Counted from the first letter of the stretch, positions 1 through 8,000 are shown. The stretch is DNA of 15,348 nt from Paracoccaceae bacterium (GCA_016764835.1 JAESRD010000127.1:1-15348), one strand, 5' to 3'. Program-made: numbers and translations. Notes: generated by a model not told the origin, from the letters alone.

Positions 1-530
1 GGCGATGTATGGGTGCGCAACACGGCAGGCGGGCGGTTATCGCCCGGCGCGCGTGACATATAAAATGTGTCCATCTCGGCGCGGGCCGGGTGATGGCCGG
101 GAATATTGAGCGCGTCGAAATTATACCAGTCGCTCTCGATGCGGGGGCCTTCGGCGACGTTAAAGCCCAGCCCAGCAAACAAAGCTGTGACTTCTTCGGT
201 GACTTGGCTAATCGGGTGCAGCGTGCCAGCATTGCGCCGGTTGCGGGCGGGCAATGTCACGTCGAGCCATTCGCCGCGCAGCCGCTCATCGAGCGCGGCA
301 TCAGTCAGCCCCGCCTTGCGCGCAGCCAGCGCAGAATTAACTTCGTTTTTCAGCGCGTTAAGCGCCGGGCCGGCAACTTGGCGTTGCTCTGGGCTCATCT
401 TGCCCAACTCGCGCATTTTCAGCGCGATTTCGCCCTTTTTGCCCAAAGCGGCAAGGCGCACATCTTCAAGGGCTGCTTCATCAGCGGCGCTTGCGATTTG
501 GCTAATGTATTTGGCGCGTAGCTCGTCCAT
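1..530 (-). CDS. pheS: Phenylalanine--tRNA ligase alpha subunit, N-terminal part (runs off left edge)
   Basis: This is the alpha subunit of the heterotetrameric phenylalanyl-tRNA synthetase, which charges tRNA-Phe in the cytoplasm. About 176 codons are present, roughly half of the usual ~340-360 residues; the C-terminal catalytic part lies outside the window. Reading from the ATG at 530, the protein starts [15 protein letters not shown] and has the Lys/Glu/Ala-rich helical arm typical of the family. It then enters the catalytic domain with [10 protein letters not shown], an FAGLGF segment, [20 protein letters not shown] and finally LRTHTSP, a hallmark of PheS. The gene follows rplT in the same direction, the usual rpmI-rplT-pheS order, with a hairpin between them. 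Family identity is certain from these motifs. Truncation is due only to the window edge. Confidence 0.96.
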   Translation of the reverse strand, partial: MDELRAKYISQIASAADEAALEDVRLAALGKKGEIALKMRELGKMSPEQRQVAGPALNALKNEVNSALAARKAGLTDAALDERLRGEWLDVTLPARNRRNAGTLHPISQVTEEVTALFAGLGFNVAEGPRIESDWYNFDALNIPGHHPARAEMDTFYMSRAPGDNRPPAVLRTHTS

Positions 531-620
531 ATCGTCCACCTTTGGCATAACGATAATGGAGTAGCGCGCCGGGCCGGGCGGCGCAAGGCGACAGCCACTA
601 CCCCCGGCTCTCTAAACGCA

Positions 621-648
621 AAAGGGCCGCTCAGATGAGCAGCCCTTT
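621..648 (-). terminator. Hairpin between rplT and pheS (partial terminator or attenuator)
   Basis: A near-perfect palindrome: AAAGGGC (621-627) pairs with GCCCTTT (642-648), and inside it GCTCA (629-633) pairs with TGAGC (636-640), with one mismatched pair between the two stems. Read on the minus strand the stem ends in only four T residues before GCG, so it is a weak intrinsic terminator at best. It lies between the rplT stop and the pheS start, where it could reduce but not abolish read-through. Confidence 0.6.
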
Positions 649-670
649 CACGATAACTCTTCAAGTGCCT

Positions 671-1036
671 TTAGGCAGCCAGAGCGGCCTTGGCTTTGGT
701 CACAATCACACCGAACGCATCGGGCTCATGTACGGCCAGATCGGCGAGAACCTTACGGTCAACTTCGATCCCGGCCAGCGACAGACCATTGATGAACTTG
801 CTGTAAGTAAAGCTCTCATCGATAGCGCGCACAGCGGCGTTGATCCGTTGGATCCACAGAGCGCGGAAGTTGCGCTTGCGATTCTTACGGTCGCGTGTGG
901 CATATTGGTTGGCTTTGTCGACAGCCTGACGCGCGACCTTAAAGGTCGTGGAGCGACGGTCATAATAACCTTTGGCCTGAGCAAGAACTTTCTTGTGGCG
1001 ACGATGGGCGACTGTTCCGCCTTTAGTACGTGACAT
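671..1036 (-). CDS. rplT: 50S ribosomal protein L20
   Basis: L20 binds 23S rRNA early in large-subunit assembly. The 121-residue product has the usual family length. The N-terminus [20 protein letters not shown], the following [14 protein letters not shown] segment, [20 protein letters not shown] and the Ala-rich C-terminus are all typical, and the protein is very basic. The ATG at 1036 has an excellent Shine-Dalgarno (AAGGAGG, 7 bases upstream). It starts 12 bases after the rpmI stop, so the two are cotranscribed. In other bacteria L20 represses its own operon through the leader mRNA; I did not identify such a structure here. Confidence 0.98.
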   Translation of the reverse strand: MSRTKGGTVAHRRHKKVLAQAKGYYDRRSTTFKVARQAVDKANQYATRDRKNRKRNFRALWIQRINAAVRAIDESFTYSKFINGLSLAGIEVDRKVLADLAVHEPDAFGVIVTKAKAALAA

Positions 1037-1048
1037 ATCCGAGCCTCC

Positions 1049-1249
1049 TTAGCGCGCGTATGGCATCATCGACTTGATGATAGCTTCGTCTGGTTTGCTG
1101 AGAAGGGTGGTGCCGCGGGCATTACGCAAGAACTTGTTCGAGCGTTTGATCATGCCGTGGCGCTTACCGGCCTGGCCAGCCTTGACCCGGCCATTAGCCG
1201 TGACCTTGAACCGCTTTTTGCAGCTCGATTTCGTCTTCATCTTAGGCAT
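1049..1249 (-). CDS. rpmI: 50S ribosomal protein L35
   Basis: L35 is a small, very basic protein of the large ribosomal subunit. The 66-residue product begins [20 protein letters not shown] and contains [18 protein letters not shown], both diagnostic. Length matches the family. The start is an ATG preceded by AGGAG at 6 bases. It is the first gene of the rpmI-rplT-(pheS) run. No infC precedes it; instead a small membrane-protein gene and pyk lie upstream in the same direction. Confidence 0.98.
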   Translation of the reverse strand: MPKMKTKSSCKKRFKVTANGRVKAGQAGKRHGMIKRSNKFLRNARGTTLLSKPDEAIIKSMMPYAR

Positions 1250-1325
1250 TTCGGTCTCCTATTTTAGAGCGTCAATCGCGTGCCTCGGCATGCCAATGGG
1301 CCGGACGCGCGGGTATAGAAGAGGC

Positions 1326-1354
1326 GATATAGGACAGCGCCACTATGAAGGCAA
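1326..1354 (-). promoter_or_regulatory. Candidate sigma-70 promoter for rpmI-rplT-pheS
   Basis: On the minus strand TTGCCT (1349-1354) and TATATC (1326-1331) are separated by exactly 17 bases. Each box matches the consensus at only four of six positions. The site lies in the 110-base gap upstream of rpmI and would give a leader of roughly 70 bases. This is a weak call by inspection. Confidence 0.3.
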
Positions 1355-1359
1355 GTGAT

Positions 1360-1584
1360 TCAGTTCATTAACTGGCCAATAACCCGGACAAAAACATCTG
1401 GCACCGAGGCCAGCGCATAACCGCCCGGCTTTTCGCTGACCGCCAGTGCAACAAGGCCACCGCCGATCATGACCACAATAGCAGCAGCACGCGGCGCGCG
1501 CCCCTCTACCAAGGCACCAAATATCGCCGGAACGGCCAATACACAGATTATAACGCCGATCACGAAAAACAGATCAGGATCCAT
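1360..1584 (-). CDS. Small two-helix membrane protein, function unknown
   Basis: A 74-residue protein whose function I do not recognise. It has two hydrophobic segments, at about residues 4-24 (LFFVIGVIICVLAVPAIFGAL) and 33-50 (AAAIVVMIGGGLVALAVS), separated by a short basic loop (EGRAPR). This predicts a hairpin inner-membrane protein with no obvious catalytic residues. The ATG at 1584 has a strong AGGAGG 9 bases upstream. It begins 35 bases after the pyk stop, so it probably shares the pyk transcript. From memory, a short membrane protein between pyk and rpmI is a recurring arrangement in Rhodobacteraceae, which supports it being a real gene. Confidence 0.85.
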   Translation of the reverse strand: MDPDLFFVIGVIICVLAVPAIFGALVEGRAPRAAAIVVMIGGGLVALAVSEKPGGYALASVPDVFVRVIGQLMN

Positions 1585-1619
1585 GAGCCTGCACCTCCTG
1601 CATATAGCTTACGGCAAAG

Positions 1620-3065
1620 CTACTCTGGATCGGCGCTAAAAATCAAACGCTCTTCGCAAGGGGCGACGCGCAAGATATTTGTCGAACCGGGGGTGTTGAA
1701 CGGCACACCGGCAGTGACAACGATGTTGTCCTTCTCTTCAGCGATGCCCAGCGCACGGGCAGAACGGGCTGCAGAAACCACGGCGCTCTTAAACCGGTCA
1801 ACGGGATCAACCACCACGCAATTGGTCCCCCAAGACAAGCAAAGCCGCCTTGCCGTGCCCTCAAGCGATGTCATGGCAATGATCGGCACACGTGGCCGCT
1901 CACGCGAGATCAGAAGCGCTGTTGTGCCACTTTCTGAGAAGCAGCAGATCGCCTTCACATCGGTTTTCTCGGCAATTTCGCGGGCCGCCGAGACGATGCC
2001 ACCAGCAATGGTGACGATATCAATCTTGCGGCTGGCTTCCAGAATGCTTGTATAGGTCGGGTCGGCCTCGACCTCACCGGCGACGTTATCCATCGTCTGC
2101 ACGGCCTCGATAGGATAGGAACCGGCGGCGCTTTCAGCCGAAAGCATGATCGCATCGGTACCCTCATAGATCGCCGTGGCCACGTCAGAAACCTCAGCGC
2201 GGGTCGGCATTGGGCTATCAATCATCGATTCGAGCATTTGTGTCGCCACGATCACTGGCTTGGCAGCCGAGCGACATTTGCGGATCAGGCGCTTCTGGAT
2301 CGGTGGCACAGCGTGGACAGGCAGCTCAACACCGAGATCACCGCGCGCGACCATGATACCGTCAGACACTTCAAGAATGGCGTCAAAGCCAGTCACTGCC
2401 GACGGCTTTTCAATCTTGGAAAGGATCGCGGCCCGGCCTTTAACCAAGGCCCGCGCTTCCAAAACATCCGCCGGACGCTGAACAAAGGACAAAGCCAGCC
2501 AGTCGATACCCAGCTCACAAACAAATTCGAGATCGCGCCGGTCTTTGTCGGACAAGGCCGCCAAGGGCAGCATAACGTCAGGGACGTTTACGCCTTTGCG
2601 GTTGGAGATCGTTCCGCCAAATATCACTTCGCAATCGGCAAAGTCGGAACCACATTCAATCACTTTAAGCCGGATCTTTCCGTCATTGACCAGCAGCGCG
2701 GCCCCCGGCTCTAGCGCATCAAAGATCTCTTTATGCGGCAGCTGAACCCGGTTCACGTCACCCTCAGCCTCATCAAGATCAAGCCGGAAACGCGCGCCCT
2801 GCACCAGCTCTTCTTCGCCCTTGGCAAAAACACCGACACGCAGCTTTGGCCCCTGAAGATCGGCCAAAATGCCAATCGGCGTGTTCATATCGGCCTCGAT
2901 CTGGCGGATAATCGCATGGCGCTCGGCGATCTCATCATGGCTGCCATGGCTCATATTCAGCCGAAACACATCAGCGCCTGCTTCGACCAAACCGCGGATC
3001 TGCTCATAAGTTGAGGAAGCGGGGCCTAGCGTGGCGACGATTTTTACGTTGCGGTGGCGTTTCAT
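1620..3065 (-). CDS. pyk: Pyruvate kinase
   Basis: Converts phosphoenolpyruvate and ADP to pyruvate and ATP, the last step of lower glycolysis and the Entner-Doudoroff route. The 481-residue length is normal. Visible motifs, in order: RNVKIVATLGPASS (residues 5-18), RLNMSHG (35-41), LQGPKLRVG (70-78), the SKIE segment with the catalytic lysine (about 216-219), MVARGDLGVE (238-247), ATQMLESM (274-281) and TRAEVSDVATA (288-298), all intact. The C-terminal allosteric-type domain follows (KAICCFSESGTTA). The ATG at 3065 has AAGGA about 10 bases upstream. It is divergent from the DUF1244 gene and probably leads the operon that continues into the small membrane protein. A LacI-family-like operator lies about 40 bases before the start. 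Confidence 0.98.
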   Translation of the reverse strand: MKRHRNVKIVATLGPASSTYEQIRGLVEAGADVFRLNMSHGSHDEIAERHAIIRQIEADMNTPIGILADLQGPKLRVGVFAKGEEELVQGARFRLDLDEAEGDVNRVQLPHKEIFDALEPGAALLVNDGKIRLKVIECGSDFADCEVIFGGTISNRKGVNVPDVMLPLAALSDKDRRDLEFVCELGIDWLALSFVQRPADVLEARALVKGRAAILSKIEKPSAVTGFDAILEVSDGIMVARGDLGVELPVHAVPPIQKRLIRKCRSAAKPVIVATQMLESMIDSPMPTRAEVSDVATAIYEGTDAIMLSAESAAGSYPIEAVQTMDNVAGEVEADPTYTSILEASRKIDIVTIAGGIVSAAREIAEKTDVKAICCFSESGTTALLISRERPRVPIIAMTSLEGTARRLCLSWGTNCVVVDPVDRFKSAVVSAARSARALGIAEEKDNIVVTAGVPFNTPGSTNILRVAPCEERLIFSADPE

Positions 3066-3102
3066 CGAATTGAATCCTTGGAGATCTGAAGGGCTGCGGC
3101 AC

Positions 3103-3116
3103 TGTTACCGCTAACG
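3103..3116. promoter_or_regulatory. Possible LacI-family operator upstream of pyk
   Basis: TGTTACCGCTAACG is an imperfect 14-bp palindrome: the two 7-base halves read TGTTACC and, on the other strand, CGTTAGC, agreeing at five positions. The central CG pair and the GTTA half-sites are typical of LacI-family operators. Alphaproteobacterial central-carbon regulators of this family (CceR in Rhodobacter, PckR in Sinorhizobium) are known to act on pyk genes. Assignment to one of them is inference. Confidence 0.4.
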
Positions 3117-3293
3117 AAAGGTCGCCACCCTTATCGCGCAAAAGCCCGGCCCTCACAACTAGCCCCAGCCAAATTGGCAGCAAATAAGCAAAAATACGGC
3201 AATATGCGTCAATGCCCCGCAGCCGGGTTGCTGGCGCAGCTGCCAGATTTCACTGTATTGCTTAGCAAATATACTTAGCATTGTGAGGCAATC

Positions 3294-3593
3294 ATGGACG
3301 AGAAAACCAAGATCGAAGTTGAGGCAGCCGCATTTCGCCGCCTACAGGCCCATCTTATGGATGAACGCCCCGATGTGCAGAACATCGATATGATGAATTT
3401 GGCCGGTTTTTGCCGCAATTGTCTGAGCCGCTGGATGCAAGAAGCCGCCGCCGAACGTGGCATTAAGCTTAGCAAAGAGGCAGCCCGTGCAGAATATTAT
3501 GGAATGCCTTACCAAGAGTGGCGCGACAAAAACCAAACCCCGGCCAGTGCGCAGAGCCTCGCGGATTACGCTAAAAACGCCCCAAAATCATAG
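3294..3593 (+). CDS. DUF1244 family protein
   Basis: A 99-residue soluble protein of the DUF1244 family; its function is not known to me. The family core is clear: FRRLQAHL near residue 15, DVQNIDMMNLAGFCRNCLSRW at about 27-47, with the conserved Cys pair CRNC, and YYGMPYQEWRDK at about 65-76. The CxxC-like pair could bind metal or be redox active, but that is a guess. The ATG at 3294 is preceded by GTGAGG at about 5 bases, and TATACT at 3270-3275 could serve as a -10 box. It is divergent from pyk, with 228 bases between the two starts. Confidence 0.93.
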   Translation: MDEKTKIEVEAAAFRRLQAHLMDERPDVQNIDMMNLAGFCRNCLSRWMQEAAAERGIKLSKEAARAEYYGMPYQEWRDKNQTPASAQSLADYAKNAPKS

Positions 3594-3617
3594 GCTTCTG
3601 CCCAAAACATAACAACG

Positions 3618-3643
3618 GTTTCGCCCGTATTCGCGGGCGAAAC
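3618..3643. terminator. Strong hairpin after the DUF1244 gene
   Basis: GTTTCGCCCG (3618-3627) and CGGGCGAAAC (3634-3643) form a perfect 10-bp stem around a six-base loop. It starts 24 bases after the DUF1244 stop. No T-run follows on the plus strand, so it may be a Rho-assisted or processing-type 3' end rather than a classical intrinsic terminator. It separates DUF1244 from the glycan operon. Confidence 0.55.
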
Positions 3644-3681
3644 ACTGCATAATACCGTAGAAAACAGCTTTCTATCTCCAA

Positions 3682-3741
3682 CCAATCTTTAATAATTTTT
3701 TGGCCAATCTTAACTAATTTTTTGGAAAGTCTAACTAATCC
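3682..3741 (+). repeat. AT-rich 22-bp tandem repeat upstream of the glycan operon
   Basis: Two directly abutting 22-bp copies, 3682-3703 and 3704-3725, differ at two positions only. Each begins CCAATCTT and ends TAATTTTTTGG. A third degenerate copy continues in register with TCTAACTAATCC (3730-3741), lacking one T. The TCT elements start at 3686, 3708 and 3730, exactly 22 bases apart, which puts them on the same face of the helix. The block lies 60-120 bases before the glycosyltransferase start, where promoter and operator elements are expected. Confidence 0.75.
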
Positions 3742-3800
3742 GAAAGGCGGGGGAGAAATTACTCCTAATGGCAATTTCGGGATAGAAAGGCTTGGTTATC

Positions 3801-6800
3801 GTGACGCGCGAAGTGATCAAAGATCTTGAAAATCGGCCAATGGCCGAGGGTGAAGAAGATATAGTTGAGCAGGGCGAGCAAGCCCTGGCTGAGCCACTGG
3901 CTGCCGAAATGGCTGAGGCCCCGGTTCAGATAGAGGAAGAAGTCGCTCCGCCCGACCTCTCCTATTTAGAAGAATTTTTTGATCCGGCATTCTACCGCAT
4001 GCAAAATGGCGATCTGGCCAAACTGGCCAAAGACCAACTCTTTGCCCATTTCCTCGAAAACGGGTGGCAGGAAGGCCGCGACCCGAGCCCCGAATTTTCG
4101 GTATCCCTCTATCTCGACAAAAATCCTGACGTACGCGACGCCGCGCAAAACCCGCTGGCACATTACCATGATGCCGGTGCCGCCGAAGGTCGCGATTGCT
4201 ATCTCAGCAATTGGGGCACAACCGATGCGCCAATCATGCTTGCCACCATGCTCGATCAGGTCGCCGCGGTTTTTGACGCCGACTTCTACCGCAAAAACAA
4301 CCCCGATATCAGCGCCCTGTCAGACAGAGCGCTGGCGGCCCAGTTTACCAGCCTCGGCTGGCTTGAGGGGCGCAACCCATCGGCCGATTTCAGCGTCAAA
4401 GACTATCTGTTGGCCAATGAAGACGTCGCCGATGCGCGGGTAAACCCCTTTCTGCATTACCTGCAATGCGGCAAAAACGAAGAGCGCCGCGTCGCCCCAC
4501 CAGCACCAACCACTGTCGCCCGCGAATCCAGCGACGCTGATCTGCGCAATGTAGCCAAGCTGTTTGACCCGATATTCTACCGTCAAACTTATAGCGATGT
4601 GCCCGGCAGCGACGCCGACCTGATCCGCCACTACATGACCTATGGCTGGCGCGAGGGCCGCGACCCAAACCGCGAGTTTTCAACAAACTTCTACCTAAGC
4701 CATAACCCTGACATTGCCGCAGGCGGGCTAAACCCATTCCTGCACTTCACGCTGTCAGGCCGCGCCGAAGGTCGCAAATGCCACCCATCGGCTGACAACC
4801 CCTGCTATGTGTCATCCGACGAGTTGGCCGCCTTATCAGACGCCGATGTCGAAACCGTCATCCGCGAATTTGACCCCAGCTTCTACCGGCGCATGAACGA
4901 AGACCTCACCGGCGGCGATGACGAGCTGCTCTTGCATTTCATGACCCGTGGCTGGCGCGAAAACCGAGACCCCAAGCCCGGCTTCTCAACCCAGTACTAT
5001 ACCAGCACCTACCCCGATATTGCCGCTGGTAAAATAAACCCGTTCCTGCATTTCATCCTCTTTGGCCGCACTGAAGGCCGCAGACCGCATGACGAAGAGC
5101 CGATCGCCATCGCACTCAACAGATCTGCCAATCTTGTGCCAGATCACCTCGCCGCTGTGCTTGCCGGGCCAAAACAGGGCATTCGCCCGGTCAACCCGCC
5201 AGTTCGGGTCAACACTGACACTATGGAAATCCATTGGGTTATCCCCGATTTTTCGCGTGGTGGCGGCGGACATATGACCATTTTCCGCATGATCCGGCAT
5301 CTCGAAACCTTCGGCCATACTTGTGTTATCTGGATCGAAGAGCCCGACAAACACATCGACGCCAATAAAGCATATGAAGATATTATCAAATATTTTCAAT
5401 GTGTTCGCGCTGATGTTCGCTTCGTGAAGAATGGCTTCTATGAGATAAAGGGCGACTTTGTGGTCACCACCGGCTGGTCAACAGCCTTTATCGTTGACGC
5501 AGCCCCCGGTTTCGCGCGCAAACTCTATTTCGTCCAAGATCACGAGCCAGAATTCTACCCAACCGGCACCGAGGCCATCCTCGCCCGCCAAACCTATGAC
5601 TTCGACTTCGGCTGCATTTGCGCAAGCCCGTGGCTGGCCAAAATCATGACCGAGCGCTACGGCCGCTGGGCCCGCTCGTTCGAGCTGTCTTACGATGACG
5701 CACAATATTGCATTTTGGACAAAGCCGCGCATGACGCCCGTTTCACCGCGCGGCCTCAAAGCCAACCGATCAAGATCGCCGTCTATGCCCGTGACCACAC
5801 AGCAAGGCGCTGCGTGTCACTTGCGCTCATGGCACTGCAAGTGCTTGCCGGTCAACGCGGCGGCTTTGAGGTGCATTTCTTCGGCCAAAACAACCTGCCC
5901 TTCGATGAGACCCCTTTCCCCGCCATGGATCACGGCGTACTCGACACTGACCGGCTGGCAGCGCTCTACAACAAATGTGACATCGGCATTTGCTTCTCGG
6001 CCACCAACTATTCGCTGGTCCCACAAGAAATGATGGCCTGTGGCCTGCCGCTGATCGAGCTGAACACATCAAGCACCCGCGCGATCTTCCCTGACGACAC
6101 CGTCACGCTGGCAGGGCCGAACCCGCATGACATCGCCCAAGCGATCGCCGCATTGATTGACAGCCCAAAAGCCCGCGCCAAACAGATGAGCGCCGCACTT
6201 GAATGGATCGAGCAATCATCATGGGAAAATTCAGCCCGCGCCATCGAGGCGGCGATGCGCAGCTACGCGCATGAAATGCCCAAATTGCCACTGCCAGCAA
6301 TCGCCACCGCCAATAAAGTGCGGCTTGATATCGTCATTCCTACTTTCAACGGCATCAAAGAGCTAAAGCCGGTCATTGCCGCGTTGCGCAGCCAATCGGC
6401 GGTCGAGCAAACCCAGATTTTCTGCGTCGATTCCAACTCATCTGACGGCACCACCGAATGGCTGCGCGGTCAACCCGACATTGCGCTGACAGTGATTGAA
6501 CAATCCGAGTTTCAACATGGCCGCACCCGCAACCAAGGCGCAGGCCAAGGCAAAGCCGACTATGTCGCTTTTCTGACCCAAGATGCCATACCTACTGGTC
6601 CAAACTGGGCCAATGACATCATGATGATGATGGACCATTACCCCAATGCCGCCGGGCTCTTTGGCCGCCATCAACCCTACGCGCATCATCCAAAATTCAT
6701 CCGCGATGAAATCACCAAACACTTCGCCAATATGCTCAACAAACCGTTGGCGGTTTCTCGGTTCACCGACCCTGACCGCTGGGCAAAAAAAGACCAAGGC

Positions 6801-7268
6801 TGGCGGCAGTTCCTGCATTTCTATAGCGATAATAACTCAGCCATGCGGCGTCAGATCTGGCAAGATCTGCCCTACCCAGAAATTGACTATGGCGAAGATC
6901 AAGTCTGGGCCCGCGACATTATTGAAGCTGGCTACACCAAGCTTTATGCGCCAACCGCCTGCGTTTTTCATTCGCATGATTATGACCCGGCACAAACCTT
7001 TGAGCGCGCCCGGATTGAAGGCGCCTTCTTTCGCACCCATTTCGGCTATCGGCTGGGTGACGGCTCTGACGAAGAAGTTGCCGCCCGGATAACCCGCGAG
7101 CAAAGCCGTTTCAAAGCCTGGGCCAGCAAGAACGGTACGCCGACTGACGAGATCGAACTGCGCCAAGCAAATATTAAGCAAAAAATCTGCGGTTGGCGCG
7201 CTGGCCTTATTGATGCCAGCGCTCAAATTCAAACGGGCAAAAACAGACCCGATGCGGACGCAGGCTAA
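3801..7268 (+). CDS. Multidomain glycosyltransferase: N-terminal repeats, WsaF-like GT, GT2 rhamnosyltransferase-like
   Basis: A ~1155-residue enzyme predicted to build part of a surface polysaccharide. An acidic N-terminus is followed by four ~75-residue units (about 60-131, 156-230, 254-325 and 356-427), each made of two ~37-residue half-repeats of the form FDPxFYRxxxxDL...HFxxxGWxEGRDP and FSxxxYLxxNPDIxxxxxNPxxHYxxxGxxEGR. The middle domain (about 476-820) matches WsaF-type rhamnosyltransferases: HWVIPDFSRGGGGHMTIFR, GHTCVIWIEE, VVTTGWSTAFI, LYFVQDHEPEFYP, SATNYSLVPQEMMACGLPLIEL. The C-terminal domain (about 840-1085) is a GT2 fold: LDIVIPTFNG, VDSNSSDGT, HGRTRNQGA, AFLTQDA in place of a DxD, YSDNNSAMRR and YGEDQVWARDIIEAG. 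No signal peptide or membrane helix is visible. I chose GTG at 3801 (AAAGG 10 bases upstream); TTG at 3792 sits too close to that site and ATG at 3840 lacks one. The acceptor and sugars are unknown. Confidence 0.88.
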   Translation: MTREVIKDLENRPMAEGEEDIVEQGEQALAEPLAAEMAEAPVQIEEEVAPPDLSYLEEFFDPAFYRMQNGDLAKLAKDQLFAHFLENGWQEGRDPSPEFSVSLYLDKNPDVRDAAQNPLAHYHDAGAAEGRDCYLSNWGTTDAPIMLATMLDQVAAVFDADFYRKNNPDISALSDRALAAQFTSLGWLEGRNPSADFSVKDYLLANEDVADARVNPFLHYLQCGKNEERRVAPPAPTTVARESSDADLRNVAKLFDPIFYRQTYSDVPGSDADLIRHYMTYGWREGRDPNREFSTNFYLSHNPDIAAGGLNPFLHFTLSGRAEGRKCHPSADNPCYVSSDELAALSDADVETVIREFDPSFYRRMNEDLTGGDDELLLHFMTRGWRENRDPKPGFSTQYYTSTYPDIAAGKINPFLHFILFGRTEGRRPHDEEPIAIALNRSANLVPDHLAAVLAGPKQGIRPVNPPVRVNTDTMEIHWVIPDFSRGGGGHMTIFRMIRHLETFGHTCVIWIEEPDKHIDANKAYEDIIKYFQCVRADVRFVKNGFYEIKGDFVVTTGWSTAFIVDAAPGFARKLYFVQDHEPEFYPTGTEAILARQTYDFDFGCICASPWLAKIMTERYGRWARSFELSYDDAQYCILDKAAHDARFTARPQSQPIKIAVYARDHTARRCVSLALMALQVLAGQRGGFEVHFFGQNNLPFDETPFPAMDHGVLDTDRLAALYNKCDIGICFSATNYSLVPQEMMACGLPLIELNTSSTRAIFPDDTVTLAGPNPHDIAQAIAALIDSPKARAKQMSAALEWIEQSSWENSARAIEAAMRSYAHEMPKLPLPAIATANKVRLDIVIPTFNGIKELKPVIAALRSQSAVEQTQIFCVDSNSSDGTTEWLRGQPDIALTVIEQSEFQHGRTRNQGAGQGKADYVAFLTQDAIPTGPNWANDIMMMMDHYPNAAGLFGRHQPYAHHPKFIRDEITKHFANMLNKPLAVSRFTDPDRWAKKDQGWRQFLHFYSDNNSAMRRQIWQDLPYPEIDYGEDQVWARDIIEAGYTKLYAPTACVFHSHDYDPAQTFERARIEGAFFRTHFGYRLGDGSDEEVAARITREQSRFKAWASKNGTPTDEIELRQANIKQKICGWRAGLIDASAQIQTGKNRPDADAG

Positions 7269-7277
7269 GGTAAGTCC

Positions 7278-8000
7278 ATGCTCAATCATTTCACATTCAA
7301 GCAATGCCGTGCCCGCTTTCGCATCGCCGATGGCTACGACAACAATAATGAGATCATAACTGACGGCGATATTGCCGACCTGCCTAATATTAAGTTTCTG
7401 CGCCACGGCAACCTTAAGACAGTGATCACTGGCTGTCAGTTTCACTTTCATTCAACGGCGAGGGGAAACTTCACCATCGTCGCGGCGGCCAGCAAATCCG
7501 TGGTGCATGTCGGACCGCATACCAGATGTAATGCGGACATCCGATTATGGCGCAATCCACGGGTGAGCATCGGCGCGCATACGACAATAAATCAGGCGCG
7601 ACTGGTTGCCGATAATTCGGATATTACAATCAAAGAAGATTGCATGTTTTCAGATGACATCATCGTCCAATCGGCAGATCAGCACGGGTTGATAGACCTC
7701 GAAACTATGCAGTTTTCCAACGGCGCGCGTCGCAAAATAGTCATCGGTGAGCATGTATGGATCGGGCGTCGCTCGATCCTAATGCCTGATATTGAAATCG
7801 GGGCTGGCAGCGTTGTCGGCGCGGGCAGTACCGTGACCAAATCTGCAACGAGCTGCAGTTATCTCGTGGGTGTTCCTGCCAAATCGGTGCGCAGAAACGC
7901 CTCTTGGACTCGCATGCCCAACCAGATTAACCAACGTGAAGAACGGTTTTTTGAACGCATGCGCACAAATAACGCGGCACAAAAGGAATTAGCGCAATGA
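7278..8000 (+). CDS. Left-handed beta-helix (hexapeptide repeat) acyltransferase
   Basis: A 240-residue protein of the acetyltransferase superfamily that uses hexapeptide repeats to form a left-handed beta-helix. In the C-terminal third the imperfect repeats are plain: KIVIGEHVWIGRRSILMP, then IEIGAGSVVGAGSTVTKS (about 153-189), followed by the GVPAK element (198-202) that closes the helix in CatB/LacA/NodL-type enzymes. A candidate catalytic histidine sits in SADQHGL (about H136). The acyl donor and acceptor cannot be read from sequence; O-acetylation of a sugar is likely from context. It starts 9 bases after the glycosyltransferase stop, with AAGGTAAG before the ATG, and overlaps the next gene by ATGA. 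Codon use looks less G/C-biased than in the housekeeping genes, an impression only. Confidence 0.9.
   Translation: MLNHFTFKQCRARFRIADGYDNNNEIITDGDIADLPNIKFLRHGNLKTVITGCQFHFHSTARGNFTIVAAASKSVVHVGPHTRCNADIRLWRNPRVSIGAHTTINQARLVADNSDITIKEDCMFSDDIIVQSADQHGLIDLETMQFSNGARRKIVIGEHVWIGRRSILMPDIEIGAGSVVGAGSTVTKSATSCSYLVGVPAKSVRRNASWTRMPNQINQREERFFERMRTNNAAQKELAQ

Noticed and set aside
3682..3741. CRISPR array or CtrA-type sites in the AT-rich repeats
   Set aside because: The copies abut without spacers, so it is not CRISPR, and TTAA elements are not at the seven-base spacing of CtrA sites.
3792..3800. TTG start adding three residues to the large glycosyltransferase
   Set aside because: The only ribosome-site-like AAAGG would be one base from this TTG; the GTG at 3801 has a workable spacing of 10.
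6837..7451. 204-codon open frame on the minus strand
   Set aside because: It is antisense to the C-terminal GT2 domain, which has clear family motifs, and its product resembles nothing known.
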